Both the position numbers and the translations under genes were made by a program. The notes below the pieces were generated by a model. The model saw only the letters and a program-made list of their open reading frames with translations, was not told the DNA's origin and searched no databases. From Poecilobothrus nobilitatus (taxonomy: Eukaryota > Arthropoda > Insecta > Diptera > Dolichopodidae), in NCBI GenBank assembly GCA_947095535.1, contig OX352773.1:270002515-270066514 (forward strand): a DNA stretch of 64,000 bases, written 5' to 3'. The first letter of the stretch is position 1; each line of letters opens with the position of its first letter. This document shows positions 37,345-49,020 of the stretch, in pieces.

Positions 37345-38005
37345 ATGGAGTATAATGCACACATTTAGGCAAGAGCTCCCCAAATAGCGCTGGGTTATCT
37401 CGAAAAAGTGCAAAAACAGAGTCATTCGTCTTATTGGCAACCCCAGTGTTACATCAACGCTTACTCCACTTTGCCATCACCGTACTGTCGGGTCATTGAT
37501 CCTGTTTTATAGATATCTTGTAGGGGTAAACACCTGTTCTAAAGAAATAAAACAATTAATGCCTTCACTCAATTTTTTTCCAACGTGAAACAAGGAGGGG
37601 TGGGCATGCCCCTACACTGTCGAAATTTCAAAATTACGTAACACTGGAACCTTATGTCTGCACATGTGTTCCCAAAAATTGATATTTCATATGTGTACGA
37701 TACAACGGAATTTAAGAAGAACATTAATATTCTTTTTCAAAATAACTCTCCAAATTTTTACCTTAATCCTCCAAAATACTTATTATTCCAAACACAATTT
37801 CTCAAATAATCCTTCCTTCATCCTTTCGCCTAAAACCAAACTGTACATTATATCACTATTAATACATAGTTTAGGACCCATCCTAAAGATTATTTTTAAA
37901 GGGGATGGTTTGCGATGGTTAAAGTACAACAGTACCCAGAGGAACTTCGTGCAATTCGTTTAAGTCACTTTCGATCTTTTTCGCCGTCCTTCGTAAAAAA
38001 CAAAA
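37345..38005 (+). pseudogene. Non-LTR retrotransposon (family L), broken ORF2 C-terminus and 3' UTR
   Basis: The sequence reads MEYNAHI, stop, ARAPQIALGYLEKVQK, then in the next frame RVIRLIGNPSVTSTLTPL, CHHRTVGSLILFYRYLVG and KEIKQLMPSLNFFPT, stop, and after another frame change AHVFPKIDISYVYD, TTEFKKNINILFQNNSPN. These are the conserved blocks after the RT domain of Jockey/CR1-like LINEs. The first stop replaces the tryptophan usually found there. The 3' end CGCCGTCCTTCGTAAAAAAC resembles the tails at 22445 and 46615. Inactive, 5'-truncated. Confidence 0.8.
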
Positions 38006-39179
38006 ATTACGTTTTGTTTAAGGAAAGTATTCGAATTTGTTTGATCACAAGTATTCGAAAAAGAACAAAAGAAGAAATATTTTAGTATTAAGTATATAGA
38101 GAATAATAATGTTACTATTAAATGTAGGTTTTAATATGGTCTTTTTTATAAACTCAAATGTTAGTTTAATTCTTAAAGAAACAAATAGTTTTTATTTTTT
38201 TTTTATCTAACTTCACTCAAAAATTTTGATTTTTTTTTTGGAGTGTTTTTCATTTAATATTGTAAACGTCATTTCTCAACGTAAGTCTTTACTTGTAAGG
38301 TAAGTGGAAAACCGCAAAATAACGATAAGATAATTTTTCCAAGGTACACTTATTATGCAAATTGTTTTAATTGAATCACATTATCAGTCTCTTTTCTCCA
38401 GATTATTTTCTTTTCCTTTAAGCTAAGATGAGAACAAATAAAAATAAAATTCTCTGAAAAAGGTGGTAATAATGGTAATTATAAAAGAAAATTGGGATAT
38501 CCCTTTTTTTGTACATTAAAACTTCAGGTAAAGAATCAAATTTTTTAAAGACTAAAAAGTGGATGAAATTAAATAATTTTTGCGTTTTCTTTTTTTTATA
38601 AAACGAATTTATTCTTATTTCCCTTTGTTAAACCGAATTAAAGTATTTTTTTAAGACGTGTAGGTCAAAAGTTTCAATATCATATAGGCTTGAAAGTAAT
38701 AATTTAATAAACTAAACTGCACGATAAATACAAATTATACAGATTCTAAAAATATTACCGATTTTATATAGAACTCTTAAAGGACAAATTTAAACTGGGG
38801 TCCTTTTAAATCATTAGGTAGTCATCGAAAATATTAAAATTTTATGTCTTATATTTTTGCATTTTGAACATGATCTTCTAAATTTCTGATAAGAATAAAA
38901 TGCTAAAGAAAAATTTTGTCCATCTTATTTAGTACACATTAGTGGGACAATATTAATTTATGAAAAAATATTTTGCTCGACGAGCATCCGCAAAATTAAT
39001 GATGATTATCATTTGTTCAAAGAATTAATTGAAGGAAATACAAAAATAAATCGGTTCAAACCCTGATTAGGTTAAAATATTATACAAAATATAGGTGATT
39101 AACTGACTTATCACTCCATATTCCGACCAGTCGATATATATACATTTATATGTATGTATATCTATTGTGAGAGATTTTA
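38006..39179. other. AT-rich intergenic DNA
   Basis: No gene or repeat recognised. Confidence 0.35.
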
Positions 39180-39560
39180 TAGTCGGTTACGAAATCAGAT
39201 TAGCCCCTTTTTACAGAATATGTTTATATATGTATGTCTGAAATTCTGAATTAGGAGAGAACTTAGAATTATAAATTTCTATATATACATTCTGAAAAAG
39301 GGTATAACCCTGATTTTGTGGCAACTCTAAAATCTCTCTTAATTCAGAATTCCACGTAAAATATATATACATATTCTGAGCAAGGCGTATATAACCCTGA
39401 TTTTGTGCCAACCCTAAAATCCATACTAATTCATATATAACAAACATATATCGGGAAAAAGGTAACCCCTGATTTTGTAGCCAACTCTAAAATCTTTTCT
39501 AATTCAGAATCTCAATCAGGGTTACACTTTTTTTTTAGAATATGTATAGATATATGAATT
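39180..39560. repeat. R100 dispersed repeat, tandem block
   Basis: ACCCTGATTTTGTGGCAACTC and TAAAATCTCT recur at about 39307, 39396 and 39465, each linked to TAATTCAGAAT and ATATATACATATTCTGA. Units are 70-90 bases and imperfect. The minus-strand open frame at 39211-39447 is a product of this array. Confidence 0.65.
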
Positions 39561-40835
39561 AGAAGGTATTTTACAACAGGAGGTGGTCAAAAAACGTAAC
39601 AAAATCAAGGTTATATTATATATATCCCTATATGTAACTACCTATATATAGTATGTCTATATAGTAAATTTTGATTTTTGTTTGACTCACTTTAGTGAGT
39701 TAATATAAATTCTAACCATGGGACTTCTGCACGTCACCAAAATATATTAATATAATATACAATATAATATAAACAAAATAAAAAAAATAATTATAATTTA
39801 ATACTTGTAACGTAACCACATCTGAAAAGAAAAATTTAATTTATTTTCTCATCACATTGAATGTGGTAAGGGTAAACCAAAATAAATGAATTAACTTGGA
39901 AATAAGTAGTTAATTTCGAATGTTACTATTTATCTATTATTTAAAAGTGCTTGTACGTTTTTTATGCGTTTTATTAAAGGACAATCAAAGTTTAATGAAC
40001 AAACACAAAGAAAACTAAAATTTAAGATCTCTAATCAATAGTTCTAAAAGGAAAATTAAATAAAATATTTTTTTCTCCAGATAATAACCTTCAAATAATT
40101 TCTTACCTCTTTGTAAAATTTAAATTGGAATATTTAAAAACAGGATAATAATAATTTATTAAATTAAAATATCTGGGAACAAGTTTTTTTATACGTAAAT
40201 AATAAACGTTTTAAAATTTAGTATAAATGTAAAAAATTTTGATAAAATAACAAAGAGTTACAAAAGTTAACAATTATGAAACATTTTTCTTGTTTATTTC
40301 CCCTAAAGATATTATCAGAATAAAATAAAGTTTTATAAATGAATAAGTTACATACTAAACTTAATAAAATTTATCTCAGATAAACTTTTTGTAACCTCAA
40401 TATTTATTTTACATAACAACTAAAAAGAAAGAATTAATATACGGAAATCTGTTTTGATAAAGTTTTTATTTAAAAACAATTGAAAAAAAAACTTTTATAT
40501 TATGATAAGAACCGGGAATAAATTTTTTATTATTTTATTTGTTTTCTAAGATAAAATATCAAACAGGAAACCGTGTAATTATTTTATATTGGATGCTTTA
40601 AAGAATTTTATTAACTAAATCTTTGATTTTTCTGAGCAGAGTTACCCTTATATGTATGTAAATAAAATAATATGTAAAAAAAATATTTTTTAAAATATGC
40701 TTTTATCGAAACCAAATTCGCCCCCTAAAAAGTAGAAAATAAAATTGATTGCAAAACTTTAGCTTTTTTGACTGTTATAATATTAAAGTGAATTGCTAGT
40801 GCAAGCATTTTGGACTGTTATAATAAAAAAGTAAA
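39561..40835. other. AT-rich intergenic DNA
   Basis: Contains TA-rich runs near 39615-39665. No exon or other repeat recognised. Confidence 0.35.
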
Positions 40836-41836
40836 TCGGTTGTGCTGGTGCGACGGGTTCGGGTAGCTGCCATACAAAATCTCTTTTTAAATGAAAAGAA
40901 CTCAGTGTCCGTCCGCACTATAACTCAAAAAATAGAGGAGCTAGGAGGCTGAAAATTTTTTTACGTTACTTTTGTAAAATTGTTAGTTTTGCTATTTAAC
41001 TCCAGCATTTTCGGCCGCCGGGTTCGAGTAGCTGCCATACAACGTCTTTCTTTAAATGGAAATAACCCAGTGTCTGTTCAATCTAGGTATCTGCAATTTT
41101 GCGAATGATGATCAAGTTTTATGGCAACAACTTCTGCAAAATTTGGTTGTGGTGGTGCGACGGGTTCGGGTAGCTGCCATACAACTTCTCTTTTTAAATG
41201 AAAATAACTCAGTGTCCGTCCGCACGATAACTCAAAAAATAAAGGAGTTAGGAGGCTGAAATTTTTTTTACGTCACTTTTACAAAATTGTTAGTTTTGCT
41301 ATTTAACTCCAGCATTTTCGGCCGCCGGGTTCGAGTAGCTGCCATACAACTTCTTTCTTTAAATGGAAATAACCCAGTGTCTATTCAATCTAGGTATCTG
41401 AAATTTTGCAAATGATGATCGAGTTTTATGGCAACAACTTCTGTAAAATTTTGTTGTGATGATATGATAGGTTCGGATAGTTGCCATACAACTTCTCTTT
41501 TTAAATGAAAATAACTCAGTGTCTATTGAAGCTAGCTATCTGAAATTTAGTGAAAAAGTGTCGAGTTGCATGCCAAAAACTTTTGTAAAATTTGAATGGT
41601 CTAAAGCAGCCGGTTCAGGCTTTTTGCATTTCTTGGAACTTAATGAAGCTAGGCGCAATAGATTCGGGTAGCTATCATACAACTCCACAATTTACATAAA
41701 TATATCTCTGTAGTTCGGTACTAAAACTCTGAATGTTTTTAAAAGATGATCAAGTTTTATAGAAACAGGATATATTACGTTCATACGGGTATCCCAGAGT
41801 TGACACAGTCTACTCTACTGCACTCTTCCTCGTTTG
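40836..41836 (+). mobile_element. D1 family DINE/Helentron-like element with internal duplication, copy 2
   Basis: Lacks the 5' hairpin and starts inside the core (GGTGCGACGGGTTCGGGTAG). It has GTCCGTCCGCAC followed by ATAACTCAAAAAATA twice, near 40908 and 41218, because a segment of about 307 bases is repeated head to tail. It ends ACGGGTATCCCAGAGTTGAC ... CTCTTCCTCGTTTG. It is the copy closest to 275-1000. The open frame at 41056-41259 lies within the element and is not a gene. Confidence 0.8.
40848..41460 (+). repeat. 307-bp tandem duplication inside the D1 copy
   Basis: GTGCGACGGGTTCGGGTAGC occurs at 40848 and 41155, and the sequence that follows stays alike through TTTTATGGCAACAACTTCTG in both units. 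By eye there are only a few differences, so the duplication is young relative to most repeats here. Confidence 0.8.
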
Positions 41837-41944
41837 TTTGTAAATCATAATGCGTAATGCGCAAAAGCATAATTTTGTAATGATCTATACTTTTTATATT
41901 CTTTTCTATGTACAAAAATAATATTATGTAGGTACATAAAATTT

Positions 41945-42110
41945 TATTTAAAAAATATTGATGAATAGAGTTAAAAAAAAAAAAAAAAAAATTATACATA
42001 TATACGAATTGGATTCGAACCACAGTCCACACATTAACACTCACTTTCAAGAGCTGTACACTTTCCTCTGCACCATATATGCATTAATTCAATATGCATT
42101 AAAGAATGTT
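41945..42110 (-). mobile_element. SINE family B (tRNA-derived), copy 1
   Basis: On the minus strand TGGTGCAGAGGA (A box, 42075-42064) is followed by a perfect B box GGTTCGAATCC (42021-42011), then a T run and AACTCTATTCATCAATATTT. Bases flanking the head and B-box side (CATATAT, ATATATG) could form an acceptor-like stem. A second copy lies at 42305. Confidence 0.65.
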
Positions 42111-42304
42111 GACAGCAAATATTTTGATTTAAATATTAAACAAATGTACTTAGCAACATACATAAAAATATTATATGTATGGATTGTGTTTTGCTAATTA
42201 TGCTAATACAAAACACCAGGAAAGATCAAAAATATAATGTGTATGTTTGTATGCATGAATTAGAGATAAAAATGTAAGTTTTAAATTGATATATACAAAA
42301 ATGT

Positions 42305-42450
42305 ATACATATTTTATTCAAAAAATGTTGATGAATAGATAGTTAAAAAAAAAAAATGTTGCATCTGAACTGGATTCGAACAACATGATCCCCACTTTTG
42401 AAACCTGTACACTATCCTCTGCACCATACTACACTTACAAATGTTGCTAA
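42305..42450 (-). mobile_element. SINE family B (tRNA-derived), copy 2
   Basis: Same order as the first copy: TGGTGCAGAGGATAGTGTACAG, then GTTCGAATCCAG, a T run and AACTATCTATTCATCAACAT on the minus strand. The first base of the B box is changed (TGTTCGAATCC). Confidence 0.65.
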
Positions 42451-42487
42451 CAGATTACGAAGATAATAAAAAGCGTGACAGAATGAC

Positions 42488-42490
42488 AAA

Positions 42491-42537
<47 letters not shown>

Positions 42538-42538
42538 A
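42488..42538. repeat. (TAAA)n microsatellite
   Basis: About twelve to thirteen uninterrupted AAAT units, directly beyond the head of the second family B SINE. Confidence 0.95.
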
Positions 42539-42654
42539 CCGACAGCGACGAGTTAATATAAAAGCATATAAAAAGGTTAAAAACCATTGAATTCTGACTA
42601 TTTTAAAAGTTTAAAGTAATAAATTTCTGTGATTCGTATATATATTTTATGTTT

Positions 42655-43138
42655 TTATACCAGTACAAACGCTGTTTTCAGGATTTAATAAAATTCACCA
42701 TTACGTTTGTAACACCTTAAAGAAGAGGATAGATATGACAAAGTATATATGTACATATCTTTGTAAAATTCTCGGTTTCGGTATTAAATTGGAGCAATAT
42801 TTATCGGCGCGTTCTGGTAGGTGCCTTACAACTTTTGCTGTCATAGATGTCTAAAATTTTGCAATGACTTTTGTGAAGTTTCGTTACTCTAACGCAACAG
42901 TTTCGGATACCTGTCATACCTTGACTCTTAACTAAGCTAAAAATTTGAAATTTTGTAAAAGATGATGAAGTTTAATAGTAATAATTTCTATGAATTTGGC
43001 TTGGTTGAGGACAATAAATTTGAATAGCTATTATACAACTCGCAAAATTCCCATAAATTTTTTAGAAACAGCATAAATTATGTTCATGCAGTTATCCTTA
43101 AGTTGACACTGTATATACTCTCCATACTTCCTCGTTTT
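42655..43138 (+). mobile_element. D1 family element, diverged copy
   Basis: Begins TTATACCAGTACAAACG, then ATAAAATTCACCATTACGTTTG, TAACACCTTAAAGAAGAGG. It ends GCAGTTATCCTTAAGTTGAC ... CTTCCTCGTTTT. The GTCC tract and DAACTCAAAAA block are deleted. Confidence 0.7.
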
Positions 43139-44129
43139 AATTATAATTCTATTTTACAAGTACGTCTGTACATTCAAACAAATTGATTAGTTCTGCTAGA
43201 TCTAGTTTAAGCTAGATTAGAATAAAATGTACTCTTTTAATATGCAATTATAAGAATTCAATTTAATTTTAAAATTTAATATTTGATGATTTTTAGGATA
43301 TACAACATCTTAACTTGCTATGAGTAATGAAATTTTATTTAAATTTTTTATTTTGATGAAATATGGCAAAAACTGTTTCTATTGTATAATAGTGTATAGT
43401 CTTAAAAATAAATTTGTTGTTTTTGTTATTTTTGTTTTTTGTTGATTACAGTAATATTTCTTTTTTCCTTCAACATGTTGTGAATCATAAAATTACAGCA
43501 TATTCAAAATACGCCCGAAAAACAAATGATGTGCGAAAATGTTTTTTTATGAAGAGATATAGACAAAAAAAAATGTTTTCAATGTTTTTTTTTTCTTGTT
43601 ATTATTGTTACTGTTTTCAATCTACCAATTTTAGTTTATTTTTGTTTTCTGCTAGATAAGCGTTAAAAAAAACTTAAGATTCTCTATATGTTATATTTAT
43701 TTATAATAAAGAAAAAGATATAAAAAATAAGAGAGGTACTGAAGTAAGTTCTTAAAATGGGGACTTACTAAGAGCACATTTTATTATATTTTTACAATTT
43801 TTGTTGATTCTCTTTTTTAAATAAGTACATATATATTTCATTGTTGAAGTACGAGACTATGATTTAAATACAGACACTAATTCTTAAAAAATAACCAAAT
43901 TAGTGTAATTTGTTTATTGTTGTCGCGATTTTTATAAATTATGTTAATGTTTGAAATTTCAGTGAAGGGTAAGGTCTCTTGAATAAAGTTTAATAAATTG
44001 GTGATCATTACAAAAATAAAACGGATTGTAAATTTTCTATTTGCTGATATAGAAGAAGATACATTTATTTATTAATTCATTTATATTAAATACAGATTCA
44101 TAATAAAATTCTTATATTTATATACGTAT
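43139..44129. other. AT-rich intergenic DNA
   Basis: The open frame at 43414-43659 is mainly Phe, Lys and Tyr with no domain; it is not called. Confidence 0.35.
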
Positions 44130-44865
44130 ATGCGTATTTGGAGCTCCACCCGCCAGCTAAAAACGTAGATTATTCGGACGATGTGATGTACTTCAAGGAC
44201 ACAGAATTAGCGATATGCCGTTCAACATAAAACACATTGAAAGGCTTCCACATGACCTATATCTAGAAATAAACGTCAGCAAAGCCAAGGCGATAAAAAT
44301 TAACAGTACCAGTAAACAACACATCATGCTGAAAATGTAACTAGTTAAATACGACGACCAATTCAACTAGCTGGGTAGTGTAATACTGGCGGAAACTGAT
44401 GTCAACAATAAACTTATTGAAGCTAGGGCAGTATTCGGACAATCATATATCCAGTATGGAGAAACACCCAAATCTCCAGGAAAATAAAACTACCAAATTC
44501 CAATGCTTGTGTAAAAACAGTTCTTAAGTACGAAAGTAAAACATAAATGATATCAAAAACCAATACCCAAAAACTAAAGTCTTCACTAACTGCTGTGTAC
44601 GCATCATATGTATTCTGGTCTGGTCAGCAGAGAAACCCAGACTGAGATAATAAAAAAAGAAAAAAGGGAAGTGAATACACGATACACTAACGAAAAAGCA
44701 CAAATATAGTAGGGAATGGTACAATATCATAATAGCACCATATGGTGGAGAAGCATCAAAATAACCGAACTAAATTAATGCAACATCATATGACAGAATT
44801 TAAAAACAGCAGCACGAAACGTTTTAAGATGGAGATATCAAAGAGAAGCCATATGTTCCTTAAAT
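44130..44865 (+). pseudogene. Decayed RTE/BovB-like reverse transcriptase fragment
   Basis: With stops and frameshifts the plus strand reads YSDDVMYFKD (relic of the YADD-type catalytic motif), DLYLEINVSKAKAIKINS, then a LGSVI block, NNKLIEARAVFGQS, and further on weak matches to the LKYESK, KGKWIHDTLTKK and WWRSIKITEL positions of the region after RT in RTE-like and related LINEs. It is less AT-rich than its flanks. The clade is an inference; decay is beyond doubt. Confidence 0.7.
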
Positions 44866-46300
44866 AAATAAATATATACATATTTTTTAAATACTTATAT
44901 TATGGTCCAGTAATGAGAACCGATCCTGTTATATAATTGAACAATTTTGTTGAACTCTGATTATAGAACATCTAGAACAAACGATGCAATTTTTTTCTGA
45001 ATCAAGATAGAAAAATTAAAAATAACAAGAGTTAAAAAGATGAATTGTTTTATCAAAAAATTGAAAAATTTTTAATTTTTGTTTTATTCAACAGGCCGCA
45101 TACATTAATGTATAAGTATAAGGTATGTATATAGTTTTCACACCAAAAATTTGTACTCGAGATTTTTACAAATATTCACTACTCAGTGCGTAGAAGCCTG
45201 TAAACATTTTTTTGATGTCTCTGTGTGTGTGTGGATGTGTCTGTGGACACGTGTACAGCTTAAAGACCGAGCGGAATTCTTTGAAATTTCATATTTAAGT
45301 TTTCGACGTAAATATGTCGAATTAATAAGCTTTTGGAGCAAATCGGACAACCTTTTTTATTTTTTACTTCTAATATTTTTGAATGAAAAAAAATCATGTA
45401 CATGCATATATGTATGTATGAATGTACATTTTTTTAGATTAATTCTTTTCTTATTATTGTTATTGAATAAAAAAAATGATGGATTTAGACATTATGCATT
45501 TCGTGTAATAGCGGTCGGTCTTGTCGTGAAGATAGCTTATTTTTTTCTTTAAATATACAATCTATAATTTATATGAATGTAAGACAAAAAAACAGAAGCA
45601 GAAAATTCAATAAATGTTTACTTGCTTTGTCTGTACTCTAAAATAATATTGTAAATGTTGCAAGTAATAAATTTTTATGAAGTCTCCTTTTTTGGAAAAA
45701 AAAAAGATTTCTCTTTTTTTTTAATTCTTAACAATTTACTTCAGCTATTGTGTGCTGGAAAAATTTTTGCAGGTAATCTTAAAAACAACAAAATCACAAA
45801 ATATTTTCTTTTTCTTTACCGATTTGGTTTTTATCTTACTACTAATAGTTCCCATTGAACACGTATTTTCGTAGATATATTATTAAGAAATTCAAAAACA
45901 AATTCTTTTTGTGATAAAAAAAAATTATATAAAGAAAACAAAATTTTTTTTTATTGACACTTAAAATATGTCTACATTTATATTTTTAAAATTTATTAAG
46001 AATTTGCAATATTGAGAATTTAAAGTTTTTATTTATTATTGTGTTCAAGTTTTAGGTCACGGAAAACCAAATTAAATTAGACTCTTATGACGGATTTTAA
46101 ATTTTATTCAAATATTATTTTAATTTTTATTTAAAGAATTTTTTTTCTTTTTGAAGTGAAAAAAGATGTGACTAATATTGTATTACTTTGAAATCGCAAA
46201 ATAAAAATTATTTAAAAAATTGCCACGTATAATAATTTAGTTTTAGAGTAAAAGTATTTATTTAAAAAATATTTTATGCCTTAATATTTGTTATTTACAG
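44866..46300. other. Intergenic DNA, possible relic element at 45150-45420
   Basis: A GT run (GTGTGTGTGTGGATGTGTC) near 45220 followed by AAAGACCGAGCGGAATTC, TTTTCGACGTAAATATGTCG and TTTTGGAGCAAATCGGAC looks like the 5' part of an old transposon. No second copy was found in the window. Open frames at 45151-45552 and 45655-45858 lack a domain. Confidence 0.3.
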
Positions 46301-46636
46301 TTTGTTTGCTACATGGAATAGCTTGCCACCGGAAGTATTCCTTAAAATTTGCAATCATAACGTGTATGATATCGATAAATTCAAGAAGAACATCAACTTC
46401 TTTGTTCTAAATAATTCTCCTAACATCCAGTAACTTCCTATATTTCCCAATTTCCTTTATTCCTATTTTCCCAATCTTAAAACCAAATCTTTCATTGTAC
46501 CATAGGTTCTAACTTATCGTTTGGTTTAAAAAGAAGGAACGTTTAGTTGGTTAAAGTCCAAGTCTAAAAGAGAATTTACTTTTGGCGTTTTTCGAAATTC
46601 CTTCCTACCATCGCAAAGAAAAAACAAAAAAAAGTA
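46301..46636 (+). pseudogene. Non-LTR retrotransposon (family L) 3' end
   Basis: Reads FATWNSLPPEVFLKICNHN, VYDIDKFKKNINFFV, LNNSPNIQ and a stop: the last 42 codons of a Jockey/CR1-like ORF2. The 3' UTR carries GGTTAAAGTCCAAG and ends CTACCATCGCAAAGAAAAAAC. It is related to, but distinct from, the copies at 22184 and 37345. Confidence 0.78.
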
Positions 46637-46710
46637 TTAATTAAAATTTTAATTATACACATGCCTTTAAGAATTTCTACCTTGGTTTGAGTACTTACTT
46701 TAAGTCGTCA

Positions 46711-47658
46711 TTATACCCGTATGAACGTATGTTGAAGGTTATAATAAATTTGCCATTACCTTTGTGTCACCTTAAAGAAATCGAGCTAGATATAGGATCA
46801 AAGATATGGGCCGGCCAATTATGCGTCGACTAAGCAATGTATGTTCCACACGATAACTCAAAATATAAAGGAGCTAGGAGGCTGAAATTTGTTTATGTCA
46901 CTTTTACAAAATTTTCAATTTGGCTATTGAAATCCAGCATTTTTGCCTTCCTGGTTCGAGTAGTTGCCATATAACTTCTTCTTTTCTTATATGGAAATAA
47001 TTAAGTGTCTATTGAAGCTAGGTATATGAAATTTAGTGAAGATATGTCGAGTTGCATGCCAATAATTTTTGTAAAATTTGGTTGGTCTAGTGCAGCCGAT
47101 TCAGGCTTCTTGCACCTCTTAGAACTTAATGAAGCTAGGCTTCTGAAATCTTACAAATGAGGATCAAGTTTTATGGAAATAAGTTCTGTAAAATTTGCTT
47201 GTGATGGTGTAACAGATTCGGATAGCAGCCATACAACTTCTCTTTTTAAATGAAAATAACTCCGAGTCTATTGAAGCTAGGTATCTGAAATTTTGTAAAA
47301 AGATCTCTATAAATGCTAACAATTTTTGTAAAACTTGATTGGGCTAGAGCAGCAGGTTCGGGTAGCTTGCACAACTTGGAAGTTAATGAACTAGGCGTCT
47401 GAAATCTTATAGAAGATTATTAAGTTTTATGGCAATAATTTCTGTAAAATTTGCTTGTGCTGGTGCAATAGCTTCCAATAGCTGCCCTAAAACTTCTCTT
47501 TCTAAATGAAAAAACCTCAATGTCATTTGAGGCTATAGATAACCGAAATTCCAAGACGCATTTTAGATCTTTTCAAGATTTATGGAAACAGCATATATTA
47601 CATTCATACGGGTATTCAAGAGTTGACACAATCTAATCTACCGCACTCTTACTCGTTT
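46711..47658 (+). mobile_element. D1 family DINE/Helentron-like element, full-length copy
   Basis: Begins TTATACCCGTATGAACG, then ATAATAAATTTGCCATTAC, GTGTCACCTTAAAG and ACACGATAACTCAAAATATA, with the GTCC tract lost. Several internal segments of the type GTAGCTGCCATACAACTTCTC are repeated. It ends ACGGGTATTCAAGAGTTGAC ... CTCTTACTCGTTTTT. Confidence 0.78.
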
Positions 47659-48869
47659 TTCTTATTATTAAAAAATCTTCTTTTTGAGGTCAATATTTTG
47701 GCTTATTTTTTCTATAAAGTGTTTTTTTTTTTAAAAAAGAAAAAAGTAATTGAAACTTTTAACTTTTTAAAAAAATACTCAAATAGATAATATTAAAATT
47801 CAATAAAATCCTTGTACATTAAGGAAATGAGTATATAGTTACACCGTGTTTATATACTCAAAGTTAACAAACAATTTCATTGCAAGGCTAAATAAGATGT
47901 CATTTTAAATTTTCTAAAATAAAATTTTCTTTTGAAGTTTTCGTTTCGTTTCTTGTACTATATATAAAGTTATTCAAAGTCTTGTAATTCATGTACTATA
48001 ACTTTGTATATTCAATAAAAAATGATTGCGCTTTAATACATTTTAAATGAAAGTATAAGTATATCATTATACTTCAGTATTTTTTCATTAAAGCAGTAAA
48101 TGTTTACAATTAAAAAGAAAAAAATTAAGTAAATAGCATAGTTTTTCAGATAAAAATGGTAAATAAAAGAAAATTTTTAATATTGATGTCTTTCAAAAGA
48201 CATTTAAAGCATTTTTGTTAACTCGAATTCCTTTAGAAAAAAAAAGTAACTAACAGTTTAAGTACAGATAAAACAAATAAAATGTAAAAGAAAATCAAAA
48301 TGCAAATGAAAAAACATTTTTAATAACAGTTTAAACTAAGTTATGAATTATATGTATGTAAAACAAAAATGCTAGTAGTGAAAACCATAAAAAAAAAATT
48401 ACGAATATAGTTGCAATTGTCGACTCTAAAATACTCATAGGAACTCTTAATACAATATACTTCCTTTGAATAGAAAAAAAATGTGCATAAAAACTGTACC
48501 GCAAACATTTGTTCAATAATTTCAAGTTTTGTGCTGTTTAGTTTTATCACTTAAAATGGTTAGCCAAATAATGGGAAATCAACAAAAGCAGCTAAATATT
48601 CGTTAAAATCTAATTTTTCGGCAAAACTTTTCTAATTTATTCGAATTTTTGCATAACGAGTATGAAAATTTTTTTTTTTACAATTTAAAAATATAACGAC
48701 TTCTCTGGAATTTATCGTTATCTAAAAAATTGTTAACAACTGATGTTATTTTTAAAATTGCAATGTATTTTTCGATCACAAGAAGGTATTTGCAATCACC
48801 ATATTGTCATTTATATCGTAATTGTGATGTGAAAAAGTCAAGCTGTATTCGATCCCTCACTGACGTAAC
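47659..48869. other. AT-rich intergenic DNA
   Basis: Overlapping minus-strand frames at 48331-48550 read each other's sequence in shifted frames; neither has a domain. Confidence 0.35.
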
Positions 48870-49020
48870 GGAAGTACTACTCAGAAATCTGTATGGAAGC
48901 TGCCTAAAGATGTGGTTCGATTACAACAAAAAACAGTATCAATAGTCTAAAGATTTGCTTTAATTTGATTAATCTAGCTTTTTTAGTTGTTGAGTTTTCG
49001 TGCTGACGAATGGACAAAAA
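48870..49020 (-). mobile_element. D2 family 5' relic
   Basis: CTAGCTTTTTTAGTTGTTGAG, TTTTCGTGCTGACGAATGGAC matches the reversed D2 5' block at 57363-57400 (CTAGCTTTCTTAGTCTTTGAG, GCGTGCTGACGGACGG). Further left the likeness is weak but in order. The terminal hairpin is gone. Confidence 0.4.

Noticed and set aside
41056..41259. Open frame of 67 codons with balanced composition
   Set aside because: Wholly inside the D1 element core, and interrupted in the related D1 copies.
45151..45552. 133-codon open frame, the longest without a domain
   Set aside because: Has no ATG at its start, includes a GT microsatellite and transposon-like 5' sequence, and its end is low-complexity Leu/Phe; no splice or signal evidence.
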